Origin: Adenanthera pavonina
Taxonomy: Eukaryota > Streptophyta > Magnoliopsida > Fabales > Fabaceae
Length of the DNA stretch: 64,000 bases
Reading direction: 5' to 3'
NCBI GenBank assembly: GCA_026686845.1
Contig: JAIVEN010000020.1
Location: 3,189,501 to 3,253,500, forward strand
Part shown: positions 23,591 through 34,817 of the stretch, piece by piece
Position numbering within the stretch: position 1 is the first letter of the stretch
Layout of the letters: each line of letters begins with the position of its first letter
The notes under the pieces: generated by a model
What the model was told of the DNA's origin: nothing
The model's input: only the letters and a program-made list of their open reading frames with translations
Databases searched by the model: none
Program-made: the position numbers and the translations under genes

Positions 23591-24163
23591 TTCTGAATAA
23601 TAAATGTTAATTTACATCTAGTGGAAAAATAATTTACTTTATACCACTCAAAAAGAGCAGGAAATTCCATCCAACTGTGGTGTGTGTGTCTATATATATA
23701 TATATATATTAAAAAACTATTTTTAGTCAAATATTAAAAGACATATAATTACAACCGAAAGGACAGTTGCTCCAAACATCAATCATAAGGACAAAAATAA
23801 AATTGCATTAGACAAACTTAAAAGAGACTTTTTCTATTAGGAAGGATTGTTAAATATTTTTGTGTAGACTTGTATTTGAGTATGTACATTATATTATATA
23901 AAAATAGTTTGAGTTAGTTCGTTAAGATTGTTAGAAGTTTATATACCCATCATTTTTGTTACCTCATGGCGCACCCAATTTTTTTTTTTGCTAAGAGCGC
24001 ACCCAATTTTTGATTGAAAATAAAAATAGAATCGTGACCAAAATCTTGAGGAAAAGTTTTACAAAACCTAAAGAACAGAAAATGGGCCTATTAAATTTAT
24101 TGTGCTTTCTTAAATAGGCCTAAACAATCATTTTAAGTTATCCTTGTTAATTTTATTGCTAAA

Positions 24164-26808
24164 TGTAACAACACTCATTACATTATCCCAAACCTAGCCT
24201 CTAGCTAACGGAATATAATTGATAATGTGTGCAAAATCGGAGGAAACAAGATGGAAGAAGATTAAAGTGGAGGCAGAAGCGCTCCACGCCGTGACGAGAC
24301 ACAGGGCCATCACGGGGAATAAGCTGCAACATTGGAGAATTTTTAGACAAAAAGAGCTTTACACCATGGTAAACTTACTTGCCGCCACGGCACCAGATTG
24401 GGGATCTATTTAAATCAGAAGCATTTCAATCGGTCGAGTGAGGAAGAAACAGAGGAGAGAAGAGAGAGCAGTGCTAGGGCTTCAAAGATCCGGCTTTATG
24501 AGGTGATTTCTAGACTCTAAAAGCTTGATTAATTGTGGGTAAGTGATTCTTGCTTCTCCATTTCCATTTTTATTCAGTTTTTGAGGTGGATTTTTGGGTA
24601 TATGTTTGGATTTCCTGTTTTGGCCAAACCTTACCAATTAAAATGGTTGAAATGTGATTAATGAGGTGTTATTTAGTGCTAATGAAGCTTGGGTATGAGT
24701 TTTAGATAGATTACACATGATTTGGGGTAAACCTAGTTTGCAATTGCTTAAGGGAGTGTGAAATCCGATATGGAAGTGTTGATACGTGATTTGAATGGTT
24801 ATATAGGGTTCATTGATGTATGAAAATGTGGTTGGAACCTTAGATTAAGCCTAAAATAGTTGAATTATGGAATTTTGATAATTATGCCATATGTTAATTG
24901 AAGATATTATGGTACTGTAGATGTTGTTTGGTTGATCAGAGGAGTTCCAGTCATGAGTTGGCATTCTGAGAAGCTTGTGGAATCGTGTGTGTGGTATTTA
25001 CAACCTAAGGTAATTGGGTGTTTGTGGCTTATATGTTTATATGTTGATATATATATGTATATATGTATGTTCCTATTCATACCATGATATTAGTTGTATA
25101 TGTATATGGTTTTTCTACATATCGTGGTATGCACACGACTAATTGAGATAGGATGATTGTATATGATATGTATGTATGATTTTATAGCATCCGTATACTA
25201 TTGCATGTTAGCGTGTCTATATGATGATTATAAGGAAGATATATGTATATGTGTTTCGAGGCATGTTGGCATGACATTAACATCATTACCATATGATTGC
25301 ATAGTGTGAGACGGATGTTAAGGTGATGAGGAGATGATACATGATGATGATATGATAAATATCCTTGCCACTAAATCCTCTCTTACATATAAGAGAGCCA
25401 TGTGGCAACAGATAAGATGATATGATGAAATATCATTGTCACTAAATCCTCTTCTATGGCTAAAAGAGCCAGGTGGCAGTGGATTTGAGGATATATCTTC
25501 TCTAAATTATCACCAATTCGTGGTGGTATAGGGGAAAGAGAGTCATGGTCTAAGTACTAGTGTAACCTTTGGCCAGGTTGCATTAGTGTAAAGTGTGCTT
25601 GGTGATGTACTGAAGTCAGTTTTCACCGCCTGTTACAAGGGAATCACCTATTTGAAATATCTTGTGATGACGTCAACTCATGGTTTTAGCGGTGTAGAAG
25701 GGAGAACATGCATACCATTCATTTGCATTTCGTTGTACCACATGCACGATTGTATGGATTATTTATATATATATATTGCTTGTTGTGTTTCCGGTTACTG
25801 AGACTTTGTCTCACACCCCCTTCCATGATTAATGTTGTAGGTGAAGGCATTGGTACTAGTCCAAAGAAGACAAGGGAGTTGTAGCCACTCCAGCATTGAG
25901 AATCTTCAAGTCATCAGTGGTGTGTGTATTGTCTATATTATATGTTATGCCAAGTAGGATAGTATGTTTGTAATTGATATAAGGATCATGATGACTGTAA
26001 TGATGATGGTTGTATGATATATATATATATATATGATGAATGAAATGAGATGACGTTGATGATGATGAGTTAGGATGACGTGGTGTGATGTATACAAGTC
26101 TCGGCGTGTTTATGGGTCAGAATGGTCGTGTGTGAGCCCAAATGGGGTTTTTAGGCCTTGTATGTGTGTTCTTGGGCATGTAACCCATTGAGTACAATTA
26201 GGGTTCAAGGGGACCAAATTCTACAAGAGTGATTTTTCTGGAGTGAAATCTCTTCGGACAAATTGGTTGAGTCAATTAGAACTTGTGAGAATGGTCCCTA
26301 GGTCCCAATTTGACTTGGATGGCAATTGGGAGAGGTTTGTAGTGAATTTTGGCTAAAAGCTAGCCAAAACAATATTAGGTGTTCAAAATCTCCATACATA
26401 GACGGATTTGAGTAAAACCTATGTCTATGGATAGATTGGAACAAGGGTGACCTGTAGGAGTTGAAATTAGGTCAATTGGAAGTCAGAGTATAAAGTTATG
26501 CGTGTCAAAAATTCACCCCAAAAACCTTAAATTTGCTGATATGGTATCAACAAGGGGCACAGCAGCATTAGAAGCTTGGCACGGCGCCACATGCTACTGC
26601 CTCTCCCAGGCCGCGATGGTATTGTAGCTCACCATGACATCAACCTTTTCTGCCTCTCTGAGGCCACAGTCCCACTGTAGCTGAACGTGGCCCCTAGCCT
26701 ATTCTGATGTTTTGAGAGTTGAATTTTGAGGTGTTCTAGCTAGTTTGTTTGGTCAGTATTTCGAGATTTTTATTGAAGTATAAATGTGTGCGGGAGTAGG
26801 GTGTTATA
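24164..26808 (+). mobile_element. Solo LTR, Ty3/gypsy
   Basis: Begins TGTAACAACACTC and ends GTGTTATA, flanked by CTAAA at 24159-24163 and 26809-26813. There is no second LTR, primer site or coding body. Its interior is a plus-strand relative of the LTRs at 34818-36892 and 42305-59000 (shared ACGTCA.CTCATGGTT, GAGACTTTGTCTCA and promoter-distal GAGTAGGGTGTT). The final CA has become TA. Small frames inside (24219-24413, 25595-25801) are not genes. Confidence 0.88.
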
Positions 26809-26813
26809 CTAAA

Positions 26814-29280
26814 CCTAAAGAGAAATTAGATAAAAAAAGAAATATGATATTTTTTTAATGAAGCATACTTGACTTAGAATGAAAACCTAAGGCCTACGTG
26901 AGATCAAAGTTCACATAGTAATTAATAATGAAAAAGCGTGTCACTTGATTAGTGTATTTTAAATAAGAATTTTGTGATTGATTGGTGTTTTTTAGTTTTA
27001 TAAGAAGAATGAATTATTCTTTATTATTGAATTTTATTTTATATTTTTGAAGAAAGAGACTTTATTATTATTTTTATACAAAAGATTTTAGGAAAGCTTT
27101 TATCTTAATATCTGAACTAGTATTAGTTTCTACAGTGAAAATTAGTATCTCTTGTAGTTTTTTAAATAATAAATCAAATGCACACATGGATCATTGGTGT
27201 CCCTTGTGGCAAACTCTAGAGAGTGAAAAAAGAAGGAAAAAATGTATGTATTAATTTCATATTCCTTGGGATTATCTTTTAAAAAATATGAGTAGCTATG
27301 GCGAAAATTAGTATCACTCATAGTCTTTTAGTTAACACTGTAAGTTCCCACGAAGATAGTTAGCATCTCTCATGGTCTAAACAAAATAGAGATTGAAGAG
27401 GGAGAATCGTTGATTAGTTATTTAAAGGCCAGACTCATAAAAATGTTATCAACAATAGAACAAAAGACCTACAGGTCATGCAAAAGTCATTATAAATCGG
27501 CAAGGCTCTTTATACTATGAGAAGACATGCTATTTTTTTATTACTAGAAAACAAAAGGAGACCACATGAATGATAGTTTTTTTAAAGGCGTTACTCTTTA
27601 TGAATGCAAGCAGTGAATTGATGTCTCATGCATACATACACACACACACACATATATATATATATATGCGTGAAACAAAAAAGTGAATGAATACTAAAAG
27701 GCACAAGTTTACCTATATGAGTTTCCTTGCCTCTGTCTGAAACCTCGATCTCGCCTCCTAAAACTTTCTAGATTTCTAGGTGCCTTAAGCTCTCTCCATC
27801 TTTCTCATCAGGCTCCCAGACCCTTTACTTATAGAGGAGCTCGCCATTCAATTTTTTTAATTTGAAATATTTTAAATTTTAAAGATTAAAAGAATCGTAT
27901 AGGGACAATATCTTGATCTTCTAATAGTTTTGAACATTATTAAATCTCATTTAAGAGATATTTATTATTATTGATTTAATTTCTCTATGTATTATTTTTA
28001 TATTTTTTCAAATCCTATGGATAAGAAAGTTAGTAAGATCTTAAAAGATAATCTTTTGATTTCTTTTATCAAAAGATAATCTTCAAATTTTGCTCTGTAA
28101 TCTTTAAAGATAACCCAATAATATTTTATATTTTAATTCTTTCAAATTTTTAAATCTTCTAGTACATTATAGATTTATTTTACTATTTTTCTTATGAGCC
28201 CTATCAGGACCATTTCCTTCTATATTTTTATTATTTTTTACTAAATGAGTCGGATAAAATACGATGTTTACACTTCAGGTGCAACATTTTTTTTTCAAGG
28301 GAGGTCCTTGTCATTGGGTTATAATACCCTATTAAACTTTCTGTGTAGACTTGTAATTGGGAACATCCTAAAACATATGAGAATTAATTGGGATGAAGAT
28401 TTGATTGTTTAAATGTGTTAATGATGTGTGAATTCTGCTTTGATAGTGAGCTTATATGTTTTAAAATATATGAGAGCTAATTGGGACTCGATTAAGTTTC
28501 TAATAAATCTAGACATAGAATGTTTGGACTAGTCCTTCAATTAAATAGGGTAGAATTAAGTATTTGGATACTGAATAACTTAATTTGCTTGTAAGATAGC
28601 TATATACCAATAGGCCCTTCTTAGTCACAATAAGCTTGTCCTTGAAAGATTTAATTGGATACTTTATTGTGCAAAGGAAATTTCGCATTTTTGAAAATAA
28701 GTTTTGGTATTTATAGTCCCTTTAAATATTTTATCTCCTCTTGATTCTTTATATTTTTATCCATGTGTCGCATAAACAGTAAAAAAATAAAGATACCATT
28801 ATACAAAAAAAAATTATTCACTTTTTAATTTTCTAAAAAATGGGTATAAAATAGCATGAAATTAAAAAAACAACAAAAAATAGTGTAAGCCACACAAATC
28901 GATCAACCTGTCAAAATTAATGTAAGCCACACAAATCGACTCAACCTATCCCAATGCATTATCAATTTAAATTCAAATAAACTAAAATAAAAAATTCACA
29001 CAACCTAATACAAGCCTAATACATCAACTCATATAACTATTCACAAACCATATATGTCATAATCGACTTATTACAACTAGGATTGCCCATATGATACATA
29101 TCTCCATGAAAAGCTTGAGAAGTGGTCCTTGCTGAGTAGATTGTTCATATGATATATTTCTCCATGAAAATTGATAAGCTTTATTTATTATGTAATCGGA
29201 ATAATTAACTATATGATATTTATTGGGATTAGTTTGAAAAAAAAAATAAAAATTAGTGGCCCGTAATATACTCTTGGTCT
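26814..29280. other. Intergenic AT-rich DNA, no gene seen
   Basis: The stretch contains loosely repeated words (GAAAATTAGTATCTCTTGTAG and variants near 27138, 27305 and 27360), an AC/AT simple repeat at 27638-27666, and a 19-bp direct repeat (TGTAAGCCACACAAATCGA at 28884 and 28921). No domain-bearing frame on either strand. Confidence 0.5.
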
Positions 29281-29644
29281 TCTATATTTTTTGTTTCTTA
29301 AGAACATTTGTGATCAGTGCCGTTGAAGGCGTCAATATCTTGCGCTAGTTTGAAGCATGAGAGGATTACAATTTTTGAACTTTAACTGTTAATTGCTATT
29401 TGTTAATTTTGTTGAGGAGGATTCAAAATTGGCTTTTATATTTTTATATCAAATAATGTTCTCTTTCTTATCTACTTGTTTAAAATTTTCAATTTTCACG
29501 ATCAGAAGACAGAGACTATACATTTCGCAAACGCTGCGATCTATTTAAGGCTGATTAAGTAGGAAACAAAAACAGGATTCCCTCATTTATTTATTAGTGG
29601 CATAAATTCTAAAAGCCACACAAAGGGAAATCATGCATAGCTAG
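29281..29644 (-). repeat. 3' flank of Kunitz copy 2, duplicated
   Basis: Resembles 560-917 and 32080-32337 (GATCAGAAGA.AGAGACTA, CTGCGAT.TATTTAAGGCTGAT, CACAAAGGGAAATCAT), placing this gene in the same duplication series. It probably contains the 3' untranslated region. Confidence 0.7.
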
Positions 29645-30328
29645 CTATATATAGTACTTAGTTCCATCAGCTTCTTGATCACGAGCTTTCATGAACACGA
29701 AAGTGAAGGGAAATCCATCAAGACTTAGTTGCATTCTTTCACCAAGAACAACATTATAACAGCTCCCAGAAGTATGGTGATTGAATTTGGGACAAAACAC
29801 AAGCTTGTAGTTCTTTGGAAAATAGAATTCTTCGAACTTCTCAATCCGAAAAACGCCGCTTACCAAATGTGAATTTGGATAATGTTCCGCAGGACCACCC
29901 ATAACCAGCTTCGCAGATGATAAAGATGATGATCCAGATTCAGCAGCAGCCACCCACTTGGAGGATTCTGAACATTCTGGCTTATTCTCGAACTCAATTT
30001 CCACTTCAGTAGAACCTTCGTATATTATGCCTGTGCTTGTTCCTGGAATACTGAATTTCACTGGATCGGCCTTGAAGTTAAAAGTGCCACTAAGGATAAT
30101 AGAATATGAACATGAGGAATCGCTAGTTCTTTCTCGTCTGACTGTACCAGCTCCTGCTATCATTGCACCTGGCCCTATGAAGTATTTTTGACCAGCGACG
30201 AGCTGATCTCCATTAAAGTCAAGGACTGGTTCAGCTGCTAAGGCAAGTGATGAAGGTTTGGTGGTGGTGAAGGAAAACCAGAGGAGCAAGGAGAGGGTTA
30301 CGATCAGTGACGACTTTGCAGGCTTCAT
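29645..30328 (-). CDS. Kunitz-type (STI family) protease inhibitor-like protein, copy 2
   Basis: Intronless 227-residue frame, typical family length. A signal peptide covers about residues 1-31. The Kunitz signature starts at residue 35 (VLDFNGD, Tyr49, Ile51). It has exactly four cysteines (73, 119, 179, 190), the classical two-disulfide pattern, so it is the best-preserved member of the cluster. It is clearly diverged from copies 1 and 3 across the mature protein, while its signal peptide and promoter remain very similar to theirs. A secreted beta-trefoil protease inhibitor is the family expectation; the reactive site and target cannot be read from sequence. The start is the Met preceding the signal peptide, about 75 bp after a TATA box. 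Confidence 0.92.
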   Translation of the reverse strand: MKPAKSSLIVTLSLLLWFSFTTTKPSSLALAAEPVLDFNGDQLVAGQKYFIGPGAMIAGAGTVRRERTSDSSCSYSIILSGTFNFKADPVKFSIPGTSTGIIYEGSTEVEIEFENKPECSESSKWVAAAESGSSSLSSAKLVMGGPAEHYPNSHLVSGVFRIEKFEEFYFPKNYKLVFCPKFNHHTSGSCYNVVLGERMQLSLDGFPFTFVFMKARDQEADGTKYYI

Positions 30329-30402
30329 GTTGTTGCACTACTCGATATTCAAGACTTTAGGATTAATTTTAAGCTTGAGAGAAACACAAGGCGTTCATGT
30401 TA

Positions 30403-30466
30403 CTATATAGGGAATGTACAAAAGGATAAGAGCAAGGAAGCCAAGACACGTGGCACTGCATGCATG
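30403..30466 (-). promoter_or_regulatory. Promoter of Kunitz copy 2: TATA, G-box and RY motif
   Basis: Minus-strand TATATAG at 30403-30409, G-box CACGTG at 30447-30452, and RY palindrome CATGCATG at 30459-30466. This is the only promoter of the set with all three intact. G-box next to RY is a known arrangement for seed-specific, ABA-responsive genes (bZIP and B3 factors); that role is inferred here. Confidence 0.65.
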
Positions 30467-30784
30467 GGTTCATCTCTAAAATGTGGAATAAATGTTAAAA
30501 ATGACAAATTATAAAACATAAAATCAACATAAAAAAAAAGAATGTAGAATTTTAAATAGTTTGATGACTGATACTCTTTTCAAAATAAGGTTTCAATTTG
30601 AAAAATTTTTAAAAATTAAATATGAGTATTTCAAATCTCATTTTGTTGCGGAAGAACGGAAATTGCTTTTCTTTTTTCATAACAACATTCTCTTTCTTAT
30701 TTATTTTTGTCTTGTTAATTTTTTTTTTTTAATTTTCGTGATCAGAAGAGAGAGATATATACTACATTTCACAAACGCTGCGAT

Positions 30785-30948
30785 TTATATAATGGACTTT
30801 CCCTTAGCATAATCATCAGCTTTCTTGAACACGAGCAAGAAGGCAGATTCACCACTATCTTCCAGAGTCAGTTGCCAATCACCACGCCCAACAGTATAAC
30901 AGGTTGAGAAAGAATGAACGGCTTTGGGACAAAACACATGGCGTTCGT
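30785..30948 (-). pseudogene. Kunitz inhibitor 3' fragment, copy 4
   Basis: A minus-strand frame encodes only a Kunitz C-terminus: VFCPKAVHSFSTCYTVG, then ESAFLLVFKKADDY and a normal stop at 30785-30787. Both cysteines of the C-terminal disulfide remain. About 470 codon-equivalent bases upstream are missing, and the coding sequence joins directly to Kunitz promoter DNA (TATA at about 30952-30958, CACGTG at 30996-31001). The joint falls at AAACACA, a word found in intact copies both in the coding region and just upstream of the TATA-ATG interval. It represents a distinct subtype, not copied from genes 1-3. Non-functional as an inhibitor. Confidence 0.85.
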
Positions 30949-30949
30949 T

Positions 30950-31001
30950 CTGTTATATAGAGAATGAACGAACGATAAGAGCAAGGAAGGGAAGACACGT
31001 G
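30950..31001 (-). promoter_or_regulatory. Orphan Kunitz promoter upstream of the deleted copy
   Basis: TATATAA-type box and AGACACGTGTC G-box in the same spacing as in the intact genes. Any transcript would lack the inhibitor's N-terminal two thirds. Confidence 0.5.
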
Positions 31002-31153
31002 TCAGGAGCAAAGTAATGAAAATCACTGCAATCATTTTGCATCATTCAATTATAGTGTGACTTTGAGGGATATTTTAATGTCACGTAATTCATGAATCAT
31101 TAGTATGTCAATATAAATTATAAAATCTAAATAAAAGCCTTATATGTAAATTA

Positions 31154-31400
31154 CTCTCTCCGTTAACCATTATAAGGCATCATCTAGAACTAGAATGATT
31201 TTTTATTGACCATTATAAGTCAAGAATTTTAGGAGTAATTAATATATATTTTCTTTAAGAAAAATGCTCAAAAGAAGTTTGCATAATTGCTTAATACAGG
31301 TATGGTGAAGCATTTATTAAATATATATATATTTAGAAGGACAGCATTGTTTTTAAAATATCGGCTATTTAAAAATGACTTACAATGGTTAACGAAAGAG
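31154..31400. mobile_element. Stowaway-like MITE
   Basis: About 247 bp between TA dinucleotides (31152-31153 and 31401-31402). The ends are good inverted repeats: CTCTCTCCGTTAACCATTATA on the left, and the right end read in reverse gives CTCTTTCGTTAACCATTGTA. Non-coding, AT-rich; size, TA target and ends fit Tc1/mariner-derived Stowaway elements. Confidence 0.82.
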
Positions 31401-31402
31401 TA

Positions 31403-31914
31403 AAAATTATAAAATAGTATAACTTCCATCAAGCTCCGTACTATATTTTTCTTGCTTACTGGACTCCTCACAAATTTAATCTTATATTTTTATTGTTCCT
31501 TCAAATATGTCAATAGAATTTTGAGTATTAAAAACAGTTCATTTTTTGTGACATAAGAGTTGGAAAAGCAAATCAATGTACGGACGATTCTGATTTTGAG
31601 TTGAAAAAAGGATATCCCACGTAGACCTCGTGCACAAAAGAACAAAACTTCAATCAATAAATTGAATCACTGAAAATCTCACGTAGGTCCCCCACACATG
31701 CACTATTCCAAAGATAAGGAGACAAGCAATACTATTATGTTGACGATTAGTAGGTAATATTCGTATATCCTTCGGCTTAGTGATTTCAAATGTGTTAATG
31801 TTATAAGTATTATAGGAGTCCAATATTTTTTTTTTTATCAAAATGTTTAGGTGAGTTAAGTCTTAAGGTAAACCAGAGTTAGGATATATGTATATATATA
31901 TATATATATATATG
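31403..31914. other. Spacer, no gene seen
   Basis: AT-rich with an AT-dinucleotide run at about 31889-31912, directly before the next Kunitz duplication unit. Frame 31650-31841 has no recognisable domain. Confidence 0.5.
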
Positions 31915-32337
31915 ATGTATGGGCATTTTCATCATTTTGCACCAACTTCATCTGACACTTAAAAGACTTATTTCTTTCTTTGTGATTTCACTATTTCAGA
32001 GTCCTCAAGATAATTATGTTGCTTGCGTGATCCTCATGTGTCATTTTCCTGTGCAAATATGGGTAGTCTTTGTTGAATTGTTTATTGTTAATTGTTAACG
32101 GAAATTGCTATTATTTTTTTATATGAATTTTCTCCTTCAGATTTATCTTCTTCCAATTTAAATTTTTTAATATTCACGATCGGAAGATAGAGACTATACA
32201 TATCACAAATGTTGCGATTTATTTAAGGCTGATCACATAGGAAGAGTACAACGAGAGGATTCCCTCATTCATTTAGTGACATTCTAAGAGCCACACAAAG
32301 GGAAATCATACATGGCTAGCTTTAGTGCTTAGTCACT

Positions 32338-32994
32338 TCAGATACTTGATTCGTATATATTGGACTTTTCAAGACCAGAAACAATACCAGTAGCTTTTAA
32401 GAAGGAGAACATGAAGATGTTACCAGTACTCAGAACCAGCCGCCTGTAGTATCCATCTTGACGAATCCCAACATCATAACAAGTCCCTGAAGTATTGGGA
32501 TAAAACACAAGCTTGTAGGATTCTGATAACTTCTCAATCCGGAAAGAGCCACTCACCAACGTCGAACCTGGATGGTTTTCAGGACCACCAACAATAAGCC
32601 TCGCAAATGATAAAGACGAACCTGCTTCATAAGCAACAGACCATTTGAAGAATGCCAAACAACTTGGCGTCCACGACATGAACTCAATCTTCGGATTAAC
32701 ACAACCTGTAGATATGAATGGAACTTGGAATCTCACTGGAAGACCCTTTTGGGTATCCCGGCATAGGATAACTTCTGGTGCGCATCTGGAATTCATTAAC
32801 ATTGAAACCTCACCACCAGATCCTTCCCCCGTTGATGACACGATGTTGTGCCATTGACCTGGGACAAGAGGATCTCCATCAACGTCAAGCACTTGCTCCA
32901 CAGCAAAGGCAAGTGATAAAGGTTTGGTGGTGGTGAAGGAAAACCACAGAAGGAAGGATAGGGTTACGATCAGTGACGACGTTGCAGACGTCAT
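32338..32994 (-). CDS. Kunitz-type inhibitor-like protein, copy 3, with altered cysteines
   Basis: Intronless 218-residue frame, about 88% identical to copy 1. A signal peptide covers about residues 1-30. The Kunitz signature is broken: Tyr49 of copy 1 is His here (GQWHNI). Cysteines are at 71, 78, 98, 112 and 172. The conserved Cys165 (VFCP in copies 1 and 2) is Tyr (VFYP), so the C-terminal disulfide cannot form, and a new Cys78 appears. The frame stays open to the normal stop, so it is either a decaying gene or a form folded differently. Cys78 might re-pair with Cys98 or Cys172; this is speculation. Inhibitory activity is doubtful. Confidence 0.85.
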   Translation of the reverse strand: MTSATSSLIVTLSFLLWFSFTTTKPLSLAFAVEQVLDVDGDPLVPGQWHNIVSSTGEGSGGEVSMLMNSRCAPEVILCRDTQKGLPVRFQVPFISTGCVNPKIEFMSWTPSCLAFFKWSVAYEAGSSLSFARLIVGGPENHPGSTLVSGSFRIEKLSESYKLVFYPNTSGTCYDVGIRQDGYYRRLVLSTGNIFMFSFLKATGIVSGLEKSNIYESSI

Positions 32995-33068
32995 GTTGTC
33001 CCACTACTCGATATTTAAGACTTGGTGATTGATTTGAAGCATGAGAGAAACCCAAGGCGTTCATTTTA

Positions 33069-33118
33069 CTATACAGAGAATGTTAGAAAGGATAAGAGCA
33101 AGGTAGCCAGGACACGTG
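33069..33118 (-). promoter_or_regulatory. Promoter of Kunitz copy 3: weak TATA, intact G-box, RY lost
   Basis: The TATA position reads TGTATAGT on the minus strand (about 33067-33075) and is weaker than in copies 1 and 2. The G-box CACGTG at 33113-33118 is intact within GACACGTGTC. The RY position reads GCATGTACG and is no longer palindromic. Confidence 0.55.
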
Positions 33119-33160
33119 TCACTGCATGTACGGGTTCATCTCTAAAATGTGGAATAAATG

Positions 33161-34370
33161 TTAAAATTATAAGAACTTAAAATTAAAAACAGTGCAATAT
33201 TAATGACTGTTACTCGTTTCGAAATGTGTTTTTCTTTATACTCAATATTAAAAGCAGTGCAATATATATACATAAGATTTACAAAATGAGGTTTTAATCT
33301 TTCAAATCTCATCTTAAACATATGCTGAGTACTACATGTGATACGCATTTATGAATGTGAAGAAATCAAACTCAGTCAATAACTACTCAATGAGTGTTTG
33401 GTACCTAAAGAAAAAAGTTTTTCGTACAAAAGATTTTAGTTAATAATAACAATTTTTTTATTACTTTACACAAAAATATTAAAAAAAATTTTTTTATGAA
33501 TTTTTTCTGTTATTATTTTATATGATTCAAAATTTTTGGAAAGTTTCTTTTTTGAAAGTTTCAAATTTCACATGGCTTCGTGATCGTCTCTTGTATTTTT
33601 TCACGTACCATTGATGACAAAGTTTCACCGCAATGGTGGCCAAAAGAAGAAAATTACTGCAATCTTTCTGTACCATTCAATTATAGTTTGACTTTGAGGG
33701 ATATCTTAATATCACATCATTCATGAATAATTAGTATCTCAATATAAATTATAAAAGCTAAATAAAATAGCACTATATATAAATCATAAATTATTAAAAT
33801 AATATAAGCCCTGTACTATATATCATTTTCTTTTTCTTTTTTTCTACTACATGCAACGTTAATTTTTGTAATTTGAATAGTAGAAAAGTAAGTTCAATTT
33901 TTTTAAAAAATATTCATATTATTAATTATTATCTGCCGACCATTTTAAGAGAAAATATATCTAGTCGTACTTTTCTAGGTTATGTAAGCAAGAATAATAG
34001 CAAGGAAGAGAAGAAACATGTATCAATAACTTTGAGAATGAACGTACTTGTAGATCTATTCAAATACGCAGAACTCATCATCATCTTAAAAATAATAATA
34101 ATTCCTCAGTTCACACAAAGTCATGAACTACTTGTAATTATTATATGGTCCCAAAAGAAAGAGATTATTCTCATTTTTTTTCTTGGTGTACGAGATTATT
34201 CTCATTTTTAAAGTTCATTCTGAAACTATATATGGAAGTTTAAAAGATTGGCCAAAAAATTTAAACATTTAAGCACTAATAACTATAACTAAAAATCTCT
34301 CTCTGTCACACCCACAATTTTCTACTGTATTATAAAAATAATAATAAAATTACATAGAAAGACCTTCATC
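33161..34370. other. Upstream flank of Kunitz copy 3, no gene seen
   Basis: To about 33760 it parallels 1800-2640. From about 34090 to 34275 it matches 60955-61106 (AATTATTATATGG.CCCAAAAGAA, GGCCAAAAAATTTAAA). The frame at 33873-34211 (112 residues) has low complexity and no domain. Confidence 0.5.
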
Positions 34371-34379
34371 ATTAATTGC

Positions 34380-34817
34380 CAATGGTCGACCATAGAAATT
34401 GAATAAAACAACTTCTGATGGTCGGTCGACAATGTCAGAAGTTAATGCATGATACTTTCAAAAATAAGCATATATAATTTGATTATATGCGCTCCATTTT
34501 CAATCGTACACATTTTTACATTCAATTTTTTAACAATCGATCGTTAAACATTTTAGGATCCTGATTCTTTCCTATAATTTTGCTATTTTGAGGTCCTTGA
34601 CTTTCAAATTAACATATCCTCCGATGTGATTTTCCCTATATATATAGATATAACGATTAATGAACATGATCCTCGAATATCTTAATATTTGTCTGATTGT
34701 AAATATCTCTTTCTTGGCTAATCTTCGTACAATTATATGGGTTTCAGATGAAAAAAAAACCCCTTGAATCACATATATTCAAGCACAACAACTCACATGA
34801 AGAGTGGAGGTATTAGA
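34380..34817. repeat. Duplicated host block X, copy 2 (split by the gypsy insertion)
   Basis: Homologous to 22200-22860 and to 59040-59391. It ends at the TTAGA target duplication at 34813-34817; its continuation (GAGGACAAGTGAGTTTGG) is found 24 kb away at 59003, after the gypsy element. Confidence 0.8.

Larger units (their letters stand above)
31915..33160 (-). repeat. Kunitz gene duplication unit, copy 3 (pairs with 486-1740)
   Basis: Collinear with 486-1740 over coding and non-coding sequence at roughly 90% identity by eye, starting at GTATGGGCATTTTCATCATT just after an AT run. Confidence 0.85.
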
